Source: Plantago elongata
Taxonomy: Eukaryota; Streptophyta; Magnoliopsida; Lamiales; Plantaginaceae
Direction of reading: 5' to 3'
DNA: 59,468 nt
Assembly (NCBI GenBank): GCA_036897095.1
Contig: JAYMSP010000301.1
Coordinates: forward strand, 1 to 59,468
How positions within the stretch are numbered: the first letter of the stretch is position 1; every line of letters starts with the position of its first letter. Below the pieces are notes generated by a model. That model was given only the letters and a program-made list of their open reading frames with translations, did no database searches and was not told where the DNA came from. Positions 1 through 11,952 of this stretch are shown here, in pieces. A program made the translations under genes and the position numbers.

Positions 1-1735
1 GAAAATATAAAATTGTTAGTGATTTTTATTTATTTTTTACATTTTTATTTTTCAAGTTATAAACATTTTAAAGTGGACAACACTAAAATTTAAAAGTAAG
101 AAAAATAATGAATAGGAATGTGACATGTTGTAATAAGAGGGAGAATGTTTGGAGTTGTTTATTGTACTTTAAGAGGCAAATAAGAACATTCAACACAGAA
201 ATTGTAGTGATTTGACGAAATAAATTTTGGTCAAAGAAATTTGAAAGAAATTAGCTCATAATGTACCAATTGGTAGCTAAATTAGACTTACATGTAATTG
301 TTTTAGAAAACCATTCTTATATATAATAGTTGTTGTTAAGTAATTTATATATATAATTATCTCTAATTTTATTTATATAAAAAAAACTCATACATAAATA
401 TACTATAAAACTTCTTCAGTTTCTTTTTTAAATAATCACTATAGCCCTTCTTCACTCGACACTTTATATTGTATAACCCTAAAAAATAGAAACCTATGCA
501 ATTCATCAATTAAAATATATGTTAGTAGGCAAACTCATTGTTAGACCATCTCCATCAATTGCAACTATCTTGGTCACAAAATTTATACCACGTCAGCATT
601 CCACTCACTGCAACTCAAGTTGCAACTCTACACAATTCACTACTCCAGCAATGAGTTCCAAAATCTATTTTATTTTTTACATTTCTTTCAAACTCAATTA
701 TTCATTTCATTTTCTTTTCTCACTTCCTTTTAAACTTTATTCTTGAAGTTATAATAACTATCGTTAATTAATTATGACAAAATTCTACTATTTTGTTTAA
801 AGTATAAATTACTAAAAAATAATATTTGAAATTGAAACTTAATTACAATACTTGTAATTCAAAATTATAATAGTTGAAATTACAAAATTACAATACTACG
901 TTTAAATCTTAATTATCATATTTCGAGAAATTCACACGCTATAAATGATAGTATATGTTTTGAATTTTAAAAGTAATATATAAGTTTAAATCTATTACTA
1001 CATATATTGTTATAATATTAAAATTTTCAATAATAATGTAAATTGAAATTTTTTTACGTTACATGAATTAAAATTTACAATACAAAAAAAAAAGGATAAT
1101 GAAAAACATGAAAGTGCACACGTAACAGAAGCAAAGCACAAAATGAGAAGAAAAACAAAATGCAATGACCATAAAAGAAAAGATATCTTTTTTTTATAAA
1201 TGATTTTATAAGCTGGATTGGCACCGTCCTAATGCTGGGGTTAGTCTGAGCTCAAGTCCCAAACAGTATTGCAACACTATTGTAGATGGTCTTATACTAC
1301 AAATTAGAATTTAACTAGTTCATACTGCCGACTATCTTTAACAAAAAGTAAACACATAATAAGTGTAGGTAAATAGATCGGAAATTTCCAGTGAGTGATA
1401 AATGATAAATATATAAAAAATGATTAATATTATATTAAAAGTTTTTAAAAATATTTTTGTAAACGATACTAATTATCATTTTGTTTGAACTTTAAAACAT
1501 TTTAGCTTGGTCGGTATCTATTTTGAATTTAAAAATACATAATCACACTCGTATTGTACTGCTAAAGTGCTAATTAACAAGTAACTACTCATCTTCAAAA
1601 AGAAAAAAGAGATAAAAAAAAATCTGGGTAAATTATTCCTTTTTATTTTCTCTCTCTTATTTTTTTAAATTTTTTTATTTTTTTACTCGTCGAGAAGGAA
1701 TTCAAAGTTAAATAACTACACTCCAACTCCAATCC
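1..1735. other. AT-rich intergenic DNA, upstream of the GID8 gene
   Basis: No gene could be recognised. The sequence is very AT-rich with long A and T runs, and the short open frames in it have no family signature. The last ~100 bases (pyrimidine-rich stretch around 1640-1685) should contain the promoter and 5' leader of the following gene, but I could not fix a TATA box or transcription start. Confidence 0.6.
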
Positions 1736-1786
1736 ATGTCCCTTTTCTGGATTGCAATTCGCCATCTTACCGAGATCGAAGCTATT

Positions 1787-4700
1787 ATGGTAAATCCCTC
1801 AATCCTTCACTCTACTGTTTCTTCCTTGTTCATACTGTGCCTTCTACTTCAATTACTATAATGATGCTTCCAGTTAGGGTTTTTATCGATGCTGATCGTA
1901 TGATTGTTACTTTGATTGTTCATTATCAAATTAAACAGACCTCTTACATTATTCTACTACCGACAACTGCTAATAACCATTGCGAAAAGTTTCAATCGAT
2001 GCGTATTTGGTTGATTTTCAGTTCCTGGAGATTGGAAATCATTATATCTTAGTTAAGATTTATGTGGATTTTTGCTCGATTATGTCTCTAGTATCGGTTG
2101 ACCATTTGGTCCTTGTTGCATTGTCAGTGATGTTTGCTGCTACTTTTGGTGGTACCGTGTTGAATTTATGAGCTGTTTGGTTTACTATTTACAGGCTACT
2201 TCTAAGAAAGTAATAACCAGGCAAGAGTGGGAAAAGAAGCTAGCTGATGTTAGAGTTAGAAAGGATGATATGAATAAGCTGGTCATGAATTTTCTCGTTA
2301 CCGAGGGATATGTGGAGGCAGCTGAAAAGTTCCGCCTGGAGTCGGGGACGGAGCGTATCCTTATTTTGGTTTAGCTCTGTTATAAAATTGTTTGTTTGTC
2401 TGTTTCATAGCTTATGAGTGTTTGAGATTTTGAGTATTTCCTTAGCTGGAAATAGCCGAAATAGATCTGGCTACGATAATGGACCGTATGGCAGTGAAGA
2501 AGGCTGTACAGAATGGTAATGTGGAGGATGCTATCGAGAAAGTCAATGATTTGAACCCTGAGGTATTGTGATCTCTCCTTAGTACTTCTAGCTGTGAAAA
2601 GAAAAAATGTGCATTTTTTGGTTATTGAATGTTAATATGCCTCCCAGACTGCGGCCTTGGTGCCTCCCCATTCCACGTGGATGTGGTCTGTACAAATTTT
2701 AGATATACAATTTTACTCAGCTGGATAGCTCTATCATATTCCATTATCAATGAGAAGTGCCATAAAATGAACATCATCTTGGACAGTTGGCTTTTACAAT
2801 ATGCAGTGCATAACTGTAGAAGATGCAGCTGTAGCGGTTTAAGTAATAATTTTGTGCTGATGTTATGGACTCTGCGATGTGATTTGAGATAGCTCAATGA
2901 CTGGGCCTGTGAGATGTGGTACAAAATTTGGCTAGGTTTCTAAGAACATAATGCCATACAGGCACCATGGTAAAAAAGCTCCACGGCATTATTTTTTAGT
3001 AACCTGAACCCAAAGGAAATAGTGATACTGATATGCCAAATATTAGATATAAAGCAGGCAAATATAATTTTTATTATTTGAAATGAAATTTTAGCCTATC
3101 TTTTACTTCTGGAACATTTATTTGATGGTAAAAACGAACACTTATCAACTATTGGTCTTGACGCAGATACTGGACACGAATCCACAACTTTTTTTCCATC
3201 TCCAGCAACAAAGGTTGATAGAATTGATTCGAAATGGAAAGGTGGCAGAAGCCTTGGAGTTTGCCCAAGAGGAACTGGCTCCTAGGGGGGAGGAAAATGT
3301 AAGTTTTATACGCCTATTGCTTTTCATTCTCTGATATTGTACTTCGGTTAAGATACGGGTATTATCTATTGAAAAGAGAGAACACATACCTCAAGAAGTA
3401 TATGATCACAGTGGCATAATGCATATAGTTCTCGTGGAAAAAGTTTTCTTTGCTAATGTGCAACGAAATCCTGTACTTTCAGAAAGGATTTTTAGAAGAG
3501 TTGGAGAGGACTATAGCGCTGCTTGCTTTTGAAGATGTTACCAATTGTCCTGTTCGTGATCTTCTAGACATATCACAACGACTTAAGACTGCCAGTGAAG
3601 TTAATGCAGCCATCCTAACCAGTCAAAGCCATGAAAAAGGTCAGTCCCTGCCGTATGAAAATGTTATTGGCATTATATATGAAAGTATTTTCTTGGAAAA
3701 GCAGTCCTTCCCTTGATGTTTAAGCTAGTTTTGGATATAACATAACTACAAAATCAGATTGAGTCATGCATTAGCTTGTACGTAAATTATATTTGTTCTG
3801 GAAGCTTTATTGAAGTCTAGGTTTATGGTTCTGAATCTCCATAATGCCATTATAGAATTCTTCGTTAAAGTCTAGGTTTCTGGTTCTGAATCACCATAAT
3901 GCCATTACAGAATTCTTCGTTAGAATTTGTTCCTAGTGTATCATTCAATATTTGAGTTTGCAACTATGGTCTTGCCGGAAATTCTCCCTGTCACTTCTCC
4001 AGTCTGAAATATTGGTAACTTTATCGTGCTTACACATTTCTCTGGTAAGGCTATTTAACTGTTAATCACCTGCTGACCAGCAGCTAGGTGTCCAGAACAC
4101 CAATTGCCATGTACTCTGAAGTTTGAAACTATAAATTATTCTCATCAAATATTAGCTCTGTGTCAGTTAAGAACTTACATAATCAAAGTCTTCCACCTAG
4201 AGCTGGCAAATGGTTTTGACCTATGGATGGGGGATCGAAGCATGGACCATACCTGTTGCTCTGAACCACTTTGGAGCCACATTGATTTATTTAGATCTAG
4301 CTCCGTGTGGGAGCCAATAGAACCAACATCACTATAGAGCCTAATGGAGCCATGAATTTTTGTTATACAGCATGTGGTCATATCCTTTTTTTTTTTTTTT
4401 TTTTTATCTTAAATAGTATTTCTTAATTGTGATGCTTAACAGCCATGTGTCTGAGAGTGGTTCTTTTTTGGAGTCTCGTTGCATCAGCACAGAAAATGGA
4501 ACCATTTCGGAAATCTTACCATTAATTATATAGGGGTTCTATCAAAATCTAACCTCCCCCAGCATAAACTGACATGCTGACCTTTTACCATCTTATCCAA
4601 AACAATAATGTCCAATTTTTAATATTAAATCTTAAGATTTGGAAGCTGAATGGTTAATTTACCACATTTTGTTAAACATGTGGACTCGAGAAATTTATTT

Positions 4701-5086
4701 CGAGAGACTGGAACATGAAGGATGGTCAATAGTTTTTGAAAAATAGAGAATGCGATGTTGGCCACCCGACTCTAAGTGTGTACATGGCTCGCTTTTGGTC
4801 TAGATTGAGTTACCGTAATAATCCTTTGTGTGCAACGTGCATTATTGTCTCCCTGGTTTAACAGAAATTATATCCCGGTTCTGCACCAACCAAAATAGCT
4901 TGATAAATGAAGTGGATATCTGACTTACTTTTGAGTAATGTGATATCACTTTGATAATCTGCAGATCCAAAGCTTCCTAGCTTATTGAAATTGCTGGTAT
5001 GGGCCCAGAACCAGCTGGATGAAAAAGCTACGTATCCTCGAATAAACGATCTGTCTACTGCAACCCTTGAAGATCCTGCTGTTTGA
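1787..5086 (+). CDS. GID8: GID8-like LisH-CTLH-CRA protein (GID/CTLH E3 ligase subunit)
   Basis: Homologue of glucose-induced degradation protein 8, a scaffold subunit of the GID/CTLH RING ubiquitin-ligase complex. The six coding exons are 1787-1789, 2195-2354, 2456-2562, 3167-3298, 3483-3639 and 4965-5086, all with GT-AG introns, giving 226 residues. Exon 1 holds only the ATG; the frame resumes as [12 protein letters not shown] after the first intron. A LisH motif lies at about residues 27-59 ([21 protein letters not shown]), a CTLH domain at about 65-122 ([20 protein letters not shown], then [18 protein letters not shown]), and a CRA region follows to the end ([19 protein letters not shown]). 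Length and order match plant GID8 proteins throughout. The last intron (3640-4964) is long and contains a 55-bp tandem duplication and a 20-base T run. Known from the family: complex scaffolding. Inferred: the same role here. Confidence 0.93.
3813..3922. repeat. 55-bp direct tandem duplication in the GID8 last intron
   Basis: Two adjacent copies of a 55-bp unit beginning AAGTCTAGGTTT and containing CCATAATGCCATTA differ by only a few bases. The copies run 3813-3867 and 3868-3922. They lie in the last intron and look like a simple recent local duplication. Confidence 0.8.
4386..4405. repeat. 20-base poly-T run in a GID8 intron
   Basis: Uninterrupted run of 20 T in the 1.3-kb last intron. No tRNA-like head or target duplication was found next to it, so it is called only as a homopolymer. 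It may be a polypyrimidine element or a relic of a retroposon tail on the minus strand. Confidence 0.8.
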
Positions 5087-5765
5087 AATGAAATTTGAAC
5101 TGAATGTTAATAGGCTCAAATATTTATGGAACTTTTACTCGGGAACTATAGTTGCAGATGCCGGTATTTACAAAGTAGACATGTACAGACTTTTCTGATT
5201 CTTGCATTAGTAGGGTTTCTTTCTTTGCTCCAGAATTAAGTTAATCTCGCATTCTGTCATATGTTAGACTGTTGCTTGATGGATTAGCTTAGTACGTTTG
5301 ACTGGCTAGGAGTTCAAGCGCTTTCGAACCATGATATTTGGTTTGGATTTAAAGAGGGAGTTTTATCCCCATTCCCCCGGATTGGATCGACACGTACGAG
5401 GAGTCCCTCTGTTTCGACAAAAGCAGAGGCCCTTACCCTTATTTATTGCTGTTTTTACAAAAGGAAGGTGTTATTGCTGCGTTCATGCAGTACTTATTTG
5501 AATGTGGTGTTCAATTGAGATCAACCATGCTAAATTCAGAGTAATCTTAGCTGTATAGACCCATTACTAAAGATAAATAATCACAAAACTCGAATTTCCA
5601 ATACATAAAATACTTACAAACGCCGGGTGGAGTGGATGGAGTAACAAAAACATGAAACTACTACAATAACGCCAACACTAGCAAATTAAAAGAAATAAAA
5701 GCCACTCACTCTCCTCATAGTATATACATAAGCAATTACAGAGTGATTATTCCTTCATAAACTGG
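5087..5765. other. Intergenic, 3' flanks of convergent genes
   Basis: GID8 (+) and the small minus-strand gene converge here, so this stretch should hold both 3' UTRs. No coding family or transposon termini were recognised. Confidence 0.6.
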
Positions 5766-6020
5766 TCACTTTTCAGCAAGTGAACACAATAGATCAAAAA
5801 CAATCTTAACCTCTGCACAAATTTCAGCAGCTTGAACCTGAACTTGTCTTTGTTGATGAATAACAATACCATCATCAAAGTTGAGCGCATAACTTCGAGG
5901 ATCATACTGGAACGTAAGACGCTGCTTCTTCTTGTTAATCTTTACCATTCTCTTCTTCATTGCTGCTTTAAGTCTCCATACCAGTTTCTTGCCAAGCTCA
6001 AATCCTTCAACCAAACCCAT
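5766..6020 (-). CDS. Small plant protein with a YDPRSYALNFDDG motif, function unknown
   Basis: Single-exon frame of 84 residues from the only ATG in frame (complement of 6018-6020); the frame extends upstream only through non-ATG codons. The N-terminal half is strongly basic (LKAAMKKRMVKINKKKQR), followed by the motif TFQYDPRSYALNFDDG. I recall this type of motif from a group of uncharacterised plant proteins of about 80-120 residues. The C-terminal part is Gln/Val-rich then hydrophobic. No signal peptide or membrane span is evident. A TATA-like stretch (complement of about 6121-6130, CATATATACTG) lies about 100 bases upstream of the ATG, which fits a short-leader gene. The family memory is soft; the coding call rests on that motif and the promoter position. 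Confidence 0.62.
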   Translation of the reverse strand: MGLVEGFELGKKLVWRLKAAMKKRMVKINKKKQRLTFQYDPRSYALNFDDGIVIHQQRQVQVQAAEICAEVKIVFDLLCSLAEK

Positions 6021-6120
6021 GCTAAACAAGACAACAACAAGATATCACTGAATTTTGACAAAGGTTTGATAAAACAAGAAGAGTTCACCAGGTTTATAGA
6101 TGGAGAAAGAAAAGGCTGTA

Positions 6121-6131
6121 CAGTATATATG
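6121..6131 (-). promoter_or_regulatory. Possible TATA box of the small YDP-motif gene
   Basis: On the minus strand the sequence reads ACATATATACTG about 100 bases upstream of the ATG at 6020, a plausible TATA element for a transcript starting near 6095. This is positional inference only. Confidence 0.4.
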
Positions 6132-7070
6132 TTGGATTTGGTCCAATAATTACTTCTTTTAGCCTGAGCCAGGACGTCCTCTCTACATTCTAATTCAGTA
6201 CATATAATTAAACATGGAGAGAGTGAGAATATAGAGAAATTTTAGGCCCCTACTGACACTATGATTCGAAAAGTTGTTACGAATTCTGTTCTAGATTAAA
6301 GTCATAAAACTAACTCTTTGAAATTATTTAAATGTTAACGGTTTTACTCCATTTAGCTATATTCCCTCTCATTTTCATTCACCATTATCTCATTTTACGT
6401 TCCACCTCCAATCTAAGTAATCGCTAATGTTGAGTTCACTTATAAGTTGTAATTTGTAAGCGCAACAAAATTATCTTTAATTTCGTTGTTCAAAGTCAAG
6501 ATGGACAAAAGTCTCATTCTAATCCAACCTAATATAACATATTTATTTCCTTTTGTTTTTGTCATTCTTTCATGTACTTCCTTATTTCTTGTACTACATG
6601 TATGACAACACAATGCTTCAATACTTGTTCCCTGTCTCAACTCCAATCACAATGACTAATTCTTCATCAACATTGTGAGTTAGTGTCACTTTCTATGTAA
6701 TCCTCAAAAACACCTTAATAATTGATACGTGTGCGAACAAGAGTGACTCAACCTTATAATTTGAATCAACTTTCTAAAATTAATCAATCATTTAACTTCA
6801 GTTACATCAAGAAATCACACAAGTTTTCCTTGTAATGATCGAATGCCGGTAATATGACACTAGAGAAAATATCAGTAGACAAGACAAGACGCCTTCTTCA
6901 GTCTAGGATACCACAATACCGATCCAAATCGATGGTATCAAATAACAATCCATTGTTCTCTCCGCCAAACATCTTGTATCATAGCTTATAGCATTGGTAT
7001 CTGCACAACTCTATATTATCTACTCTTTCTCCTACACACAAACAGACCAGTTCTTCATCATTTCAGCCTA
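6132..7070. other. Intergenic between divergent genes
   Basis: Shared upstream region of the minus-strand small gene and the plus-strand kelch gene. AT-rich, with no recognised gene or repeat. The 5' leader of the kelch gene probably lies in the last 60-80 bases. Confidence 0.55.
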
Positions 7071-8159
7071 ATGGGGTCTCTTGCATCGCCTTCCCTGCTA
7101 TCGAGATCGCTAGGCCACATTTATGTTGCATTCTGTTCAAAAGAACCCGATATCAATGGCAATTTCACCAATTCCATATCGCGTTTTGATCCTGTCGACA
7201 ACACGTGGAGCTACATAACTTCGATCCCTGGACTTCTAGCCAACCATGTGTTACGGGACTTTCAAATGGTATGTGTTGGGAACTCAATCTACATCCTTGG
7301 AGGGAGGCTATGTCGGAAAGATAGAGCTTTACAGAACGGATTATGTCATACTGGGAGTGGAATATTCCATGAAGTGGAGGTAGGAGTTCTCTCTGCAGTG
7401 TTGCGTTACAACATCGAATCCAACGAGTGGTCCGATTGCGCTCCTCTTAGTCTACAAAGGTACAATTTCGCTTGCAGTGTATGTGACAACAAAATATACG
7501 TTGCAGGTGGTCAATTCGAAGTTGGAAATGCTAAAGGCACGTCTCGGGCTGAGGTATACGACCCCTTAACAAACACATGGACGAACTTACCCAATATGCG
7601 GAGATTAAGGTATAAGTGTGTAGGCGTGACCTGGCGAAACAGAGTCTATGTCATTGGGGGGTTTATTGAGGGATGTGACCCGAACCAACCGATAGCTAAC
7701 TTGGTGGAGCGCTGTTCTGCTGAGGTGTATGATTTCGAACGAGGAGAGTGGGATCTTATACCCCGAATGTGGCAACTTGACGTTCCACCTAACCACATCG
7801 TCGCGGTAGGGGACAGATTGTTCAGTTGCGGAGATTGTTTGAATGTGTGTAAAGGGCACTTGGATGTTTATGATGGTAAGATGAATATGTGGGACATTGT
7901 TGAAGGTCCAGTGAATGCAATTGTCCAGGATTCTAAGCATGTAGAGAAGTTATATGCAACTATGGCTCCAGTTGGGCACTTTTTGTACTTTTTCACAGGC
8001 TGCAAAGTTATTGAAGAGGGCGTGCCGAGTAATTTTTCTATGGTTTTCAAGTTCAATACGACTGCGACGGATAACAGTGGATGGGACGTCTTTGATCCGT
8101 TCCAGGAAGACGAAGAACGGGAACTTTGCTGCAATTGTTGCGTATCAACGCGTTCTTAA
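7071..8159 (+). CDS. Kelch-repeat protein without an F-box
   Basis: Intronless frame of 362 residues beginning at an ATG with a favourable context. Repeated kelch motifs are visible: IYILGG near residue 73, IYVAGG near 142 and VYVIGG near 192. Each is followed by the typical blade pattern of a variable loop, then VYDP or VYDF, then a Trp after four to six residues (for example AEVYDPLTNTW at 160-170 and AEVYDFERGEW at 217-227). About five blades can be traced (first SRFDPVDNTW at 37-46, last LDVYDGKMNMW at 264-274), which fits one beta-propeller. The family is close to plant F-box/kelch proteins, but the ~20 residues before the first blade are far too short for an F-box. The tail is Cys-rich (CCNCC). 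Role inferred: a protein-interaction propeller; partner unknown. Confidence 0.85.
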   Translation: MGSLASPSLLSRSLGHIYVAFCSKEPDINGNFTNSISRFDPVDNTWSYITSIPGLLANHVLRDFQMVCVGNSIYILGGRLCRKDRALQNGLCHTGSGIFHEVEVGVLSAVLRYNIESNEWSDCAPLSLQRYNFACSVCDNKIYVAGGQFEVGNAKGTSRAEVYDPLTNTWTNLPNMRRLRYKCVGVTWRNRVYVIGGFIEGCDPNQPIANLVERCSAEVYDFERGEWDLIPRMWQLDVPPNHIVAVGDRLFSCGDCLNVCKGHLDVYDGKMNMWDIVEGPVNAIVQDSKHVEKLYATMAPVGHFLYFFTGCKVIEEGVPSNFSMVFKFNTTATDNSGWDVFDPFQEDEERELCCNCCVSTRS

Positions 8160-10351
8160 GTCACGTCTTCAGTTTTACAAAAGAAAACTCCAGGTAGCAT
8201 GATTCTTGGTTGAAGTTATTACCTTGAGAGTGAAGGTTGTACGCCGTTCCAGTTATTACATGTTTAATAAAGGTTCTTTTATGATATACATAGGGTCATA
8301 TGGGCATTATTTGAAGAATTTTTTTTTTCCATCTCCTACTGGTTATCTTGATGTTTGGTAATATTACCCAAATTGACTACAAGTAGATGATAACAAGGTT
8401 AAACTTAAAGGTAGATATCAAGATCCAGGTCTAACTTACACTAGCCCACTATTGATGTTGTTCTAGCAACACTATACTTTGTCTAGCCAGGCACATCGTC
8501 ACACTTGGTACACACAATTCACTTCCTATGCGACTGCGTAGTTATATTATCACCCTGGATATTTTGAGATGACTATTCGACCCCATCGTAACCAAAATCC
8601 CATCGGTAAAGCAACCCATAAACGAGTAAGTCAATCACGGACCAAGACAACGAATCAAATCCTATTAATCGGAAAAAACACTTGTTTGCATTATCTAGAT
8701 CGCGCCATGGGAGATGTGGAACATTGTGTACATGCCTCATTTCTGTCTTTAGTAATGGGCTAATGGTAGTTAGAGTTAGAGACCAACCCATAAGGATGAG
8801 GGTTCATGTCTCGTTTGAGATCTTGTCGAGGCCATTTTGATGTGTCTCATTTCAGGTATGAACCTTATATGGAAGCTATGCTCTATGTTAATCATTGTAG
8901 TGCCAACTACCAACAAAGTACATTTTCCATAACATATCATGGTATTAGGAACCAGGACATACGATTCTTGATCCATTCCTTATAATATTCATTAGGAACA
9001 TCTCTCACAACAATGTATTTAGTTTCATCTAAAAAGTTGGAACTCGAGAACTTCAGTTAATTACCAATATTGGCATATGACTATTTCAACCATGATTTGT
9101 ACTTTGTAAGTTTATCATTAAATATTTTGAACTAGTGAGATGCAGACAATATCTAATGGGCCAGGAAATATACTTCGTACAGCCCATATGGCGAAGCCCA
9201 ACCCAGAATGAATCTTGAGTAGATCCCAATAGTATCCGTCACAACAGCACAGTGCCGAAGCTGTGAAAGAAACTTTTGACGAAAGGAATCTTGTAATGAA
9301 CGAAGCAGATTGGAGGAAAAATGATAGCCGTTGGATTGGGAGAAGCAATCACGAGGAAACTGTTTTCTATCCATGTTTGTCAAAACCTCAGATGTCCGAC
9401 CAATTGCGTGTGATATGTTGTGTGGCCTTTTAGATGTGAAGTATTTCCGTACTTTAATTTATTTATCTTTTCTTAAAATATACTAATAATTTTATGAAAT
9501 TCACTCGTGTCTTTGTAAGATGAGATGAGATGAGATTCTTTTCTCTTGAGCTGAGTGATGCAGGTTGAAATTGGGCACCGTTCAAATCAAGCTAGTGCAG
9601 TGATAAGTTCTAATCAATATACTTCTATGCAGTTATGATATGATTAAAGTCAGAAAGTGAAATTTTTTTCTGAGTTTTCTTTTTTAGCGCAATTACATAA
9701 TCAAGTCGAGCTTAAATATTAAAAAATTCAACTCAAAAGCTCGTTGAGCAGCTTAAACATGTTTAAAATATATTTGTACAGTCTTCATGCAAAATTTTCT
9801 TAACGAGCTTAGTAAAGCTCCACTCGTCTCCTTTGCGATCTTAATTATGAGCATCAGGTACATTGTATCTGATTTGATAGTTACGTCTTTAAATATTTTA
9901 TTCAAAAAATCAAAATTTTAAAAATAAATATGCATATTTTTAAGTAGAATATTTGATTATAAATGAAAAAAATTAGGACAGGACAAAAAAGAAAATAACG
10001 TGAGTGTCTTTTCAAATTTCCAAGAATATAAAACTCAAAAAGTAATACTCCTAGAGTTTACATACGTAAGCATCGGTGTAAGGAAATTATAGTGTAACCA
10101 GAGACGTTGTTCTCTCTCTTCTCCTCTTCACCTCACCTTCTACCTACAAACCAGTCCGTACAAATCAATAAAGAACCCTCTGTTTCTACCTCATCTTCCT
10201 TCAGAAAACCAAAATTATCCTACAATGTCGATAAAGAACTCTCTCAAAAAGTTCTCAACAAGCTGAGTTCTTGTTAATTACTTAAAGAAAAATCCATTAG
10301 TCTTTATAAAAATCGAATCTTTTAGTGAAGACTTGCTTGCTTAATCTTTTC
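8160..10351. other. Intergenic DNA, no supported gene
   Basis: Open frames around 8569-8791 and 9118-9383 show no recognisable family. A stretch near 8755-8830 weakly resembles a tRNA-derived SINE head (GGTTCATGTCTCG as a degraded B box), but no target duplication was found. The last ~270 bases (pyrimidine-rich from about 10105) form the probable 5' leader of the next gene. Confidence 0.5.
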
Positions 10352-11952
10352 ATGGGTGGGCAAGTGGATAGCTCAGTGGGCCGGGCCCCCGCACCGGGTG
10401 GTCCACCGGTATTCGCAAATGGTGTTGATAACTGGACCCATTTTGACAAATCTGTAAACGCTGTTTATTTCGGGTTTGTTGCTACTGCAATTCTTGTTTT
10501 CATGTTTCTTGTTATGGCTGTTTTTGAGAGGTTTCTTGCTCCCAATTCCCAACCGCCGGTTCGGTCTGCCGGTCCACGTACAAGGCAAGCTAACCGCGAT
10601 GGAGATATCAGTCTCAAGCTTCACTATCCTTCTCCTAAAGTGAGTCTTTTTTACTTTCCTCTGTTTGGTAATTTACATGTTTACAGTGTTTAATTTTGTG
10701 TTGCTTTTTCCCTGACATTTTTCCCTTTTCTTGTTGTTGGATTGTTGATGAGTTATTTTGGATGAACATGCTTTTTGTTCTTTTTGTGCTTTATTTGTCT
10801 GTTTGACTGTGTCTTTTAGTAAGTGTTTTTTTGTGTAGTGCTGAACTACTGGTAAATGGACTTCTTATGATATGGAATTGGAAATTGGTATTGCTGTTGG
10901 ACTGTATTTTTCAATATGGAACTGTTCTATTAACTTAAGCTCCACTGTACAAAAGATTGGTTTTAGCAACTGAGTGAAAGTGAAACTGTTCTATTAATTA
11001 CTCCTAAAATGGTCTAGTTTTAGTGCCCTTTACTAAAATTTTAACAATAGGTGACTTTGCTGATCAACTATTCAACTTCTGAGGAACTGTTTTATTAGTA
11101 TAGCAGCCTAGCAGGTGTTTTATGCAAACACTTGTTTTCTAGTATGGTTATAGGTAGGTTATTTCAAACACATACTTAGTGGTCCATTTCAATGGATACA
11201 AAGCATCTTAGCATTCGGAATAATTGACAAATTTTGAGTGACACGAAAACTTGGGGACGATAATATACATTATATGTTGATAAAAAAACAGAACGGATCT
11301 ATCGTGATAGATTTGTCATCTAAAATGCATCATTTGTACTCACTACTAATTTGGAAACTGGTCCATCCTTTTGAGTTTGCATTCTGGGAAAACATGTGTG
11401 GTTCGTTGAAAGCTGCATCATTTTTAAGTAAAATTTGCCAGATTACTATGTTTTGGCATTTTGTTTGTATTGTAGAAACAGCTTAATTTAAAATGTGATA
11501 TCTATGATCCAGTGAATAGCAAGGGTGAAGCTGCTACCCTTGCTTCATTGTTCTCTTTTTGGGTCAGACTCTTGTTTCTGATATTTTACATTATTGCATG
11601 TTTCTTGCCTTACCTTACATTCTTGCATGTTTCTTTGATATCTTAATCGTTATGGCTGTCCAGTGCTCAAAATATAGGCTGTCTCTCTCCATAGGGAATG
11701 GTAGACTTTTGGGTTCATACCAACACAATCCATCTGAAATGTTCTTGTGCTTACTCGCTTGTTTAAACAGCCCTGTTTACATCATTGTGACAGGTATCGA
11801 TGAACGCAAAAGAAGTGTCAGTGCTGATGCCCGGTAACACTTTTCCTACCTTTATAGCACATCCAGCTCCCATCCCTTGTCCTCCAGAGAGGGTCTCTTG
11901 GCATTCACACCAACATTTACCTGACTTGGAAGCTCCATCCACTTCTAACTAA
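10352..11952 (+). CDS. Single-pass membrane protein, uncharacterised plant family
   Basis: Two exons, 10352-10639 and 11794-11952, join in phase 0 across a GT-AG intron (KLHYPSPK then VSMNAKEVSVLMPG) to give 148 residues. The start is forced: the frame continues upstream only to a GTG and the first ATG is at 10352 (MGGQVDSS). The N-terminus is Gly/Pro-rich. One hydrophobic span lies at about residues 36-57 (VNAVYFGFVATAILVFMFLV), followed by a basic segment (PRTRQANRD), suggesting a cytosolic C-terminal tail. The tail contains VLMPGNTFPTFIAHPAP, then a Pro/His/Ser-rich end, which resembles conserved tails of uncharacterised plant single-span proteins. No catalytic motif is seen and the role is unknown. 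Confidence 0.78.

Noticed and set aside
1199..1320. Moderately GC-richer patch with GAGCTCAAGTCCC resembling a pol III B box
   Set aside because: No matching A box, tail or target duplication; not enough for a SINE call.
7605..8134. Minus-strand open frames of 88-111 codons within the kelch gene
   Set aside because: Antisense shadows of a well-supported coding frame.
8755..8830. SINE-like stretch with AATGGTAGTTAGAG and GGTTCATGTCTCG
   Set aside because: The boxes are degraded and I found neither an A-tail nor flanking direct repeats, unlike the clear SINE at 33283.
9118..9383. Overlapping minus-strand open frames of about 76 codons
   Set aside because: No recognisable domain, no support from splice sites or neighbours, and length within chance expectation.
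10368..10385. Perfect-looking tRNA A box (TAGCTCAGTGGG) near the start of the membrane-protein gene
   Set aside because: No B box or tRNA-like fold follows within the expected distance, and the bases are explained by coding sequence (DSSVGRAP).
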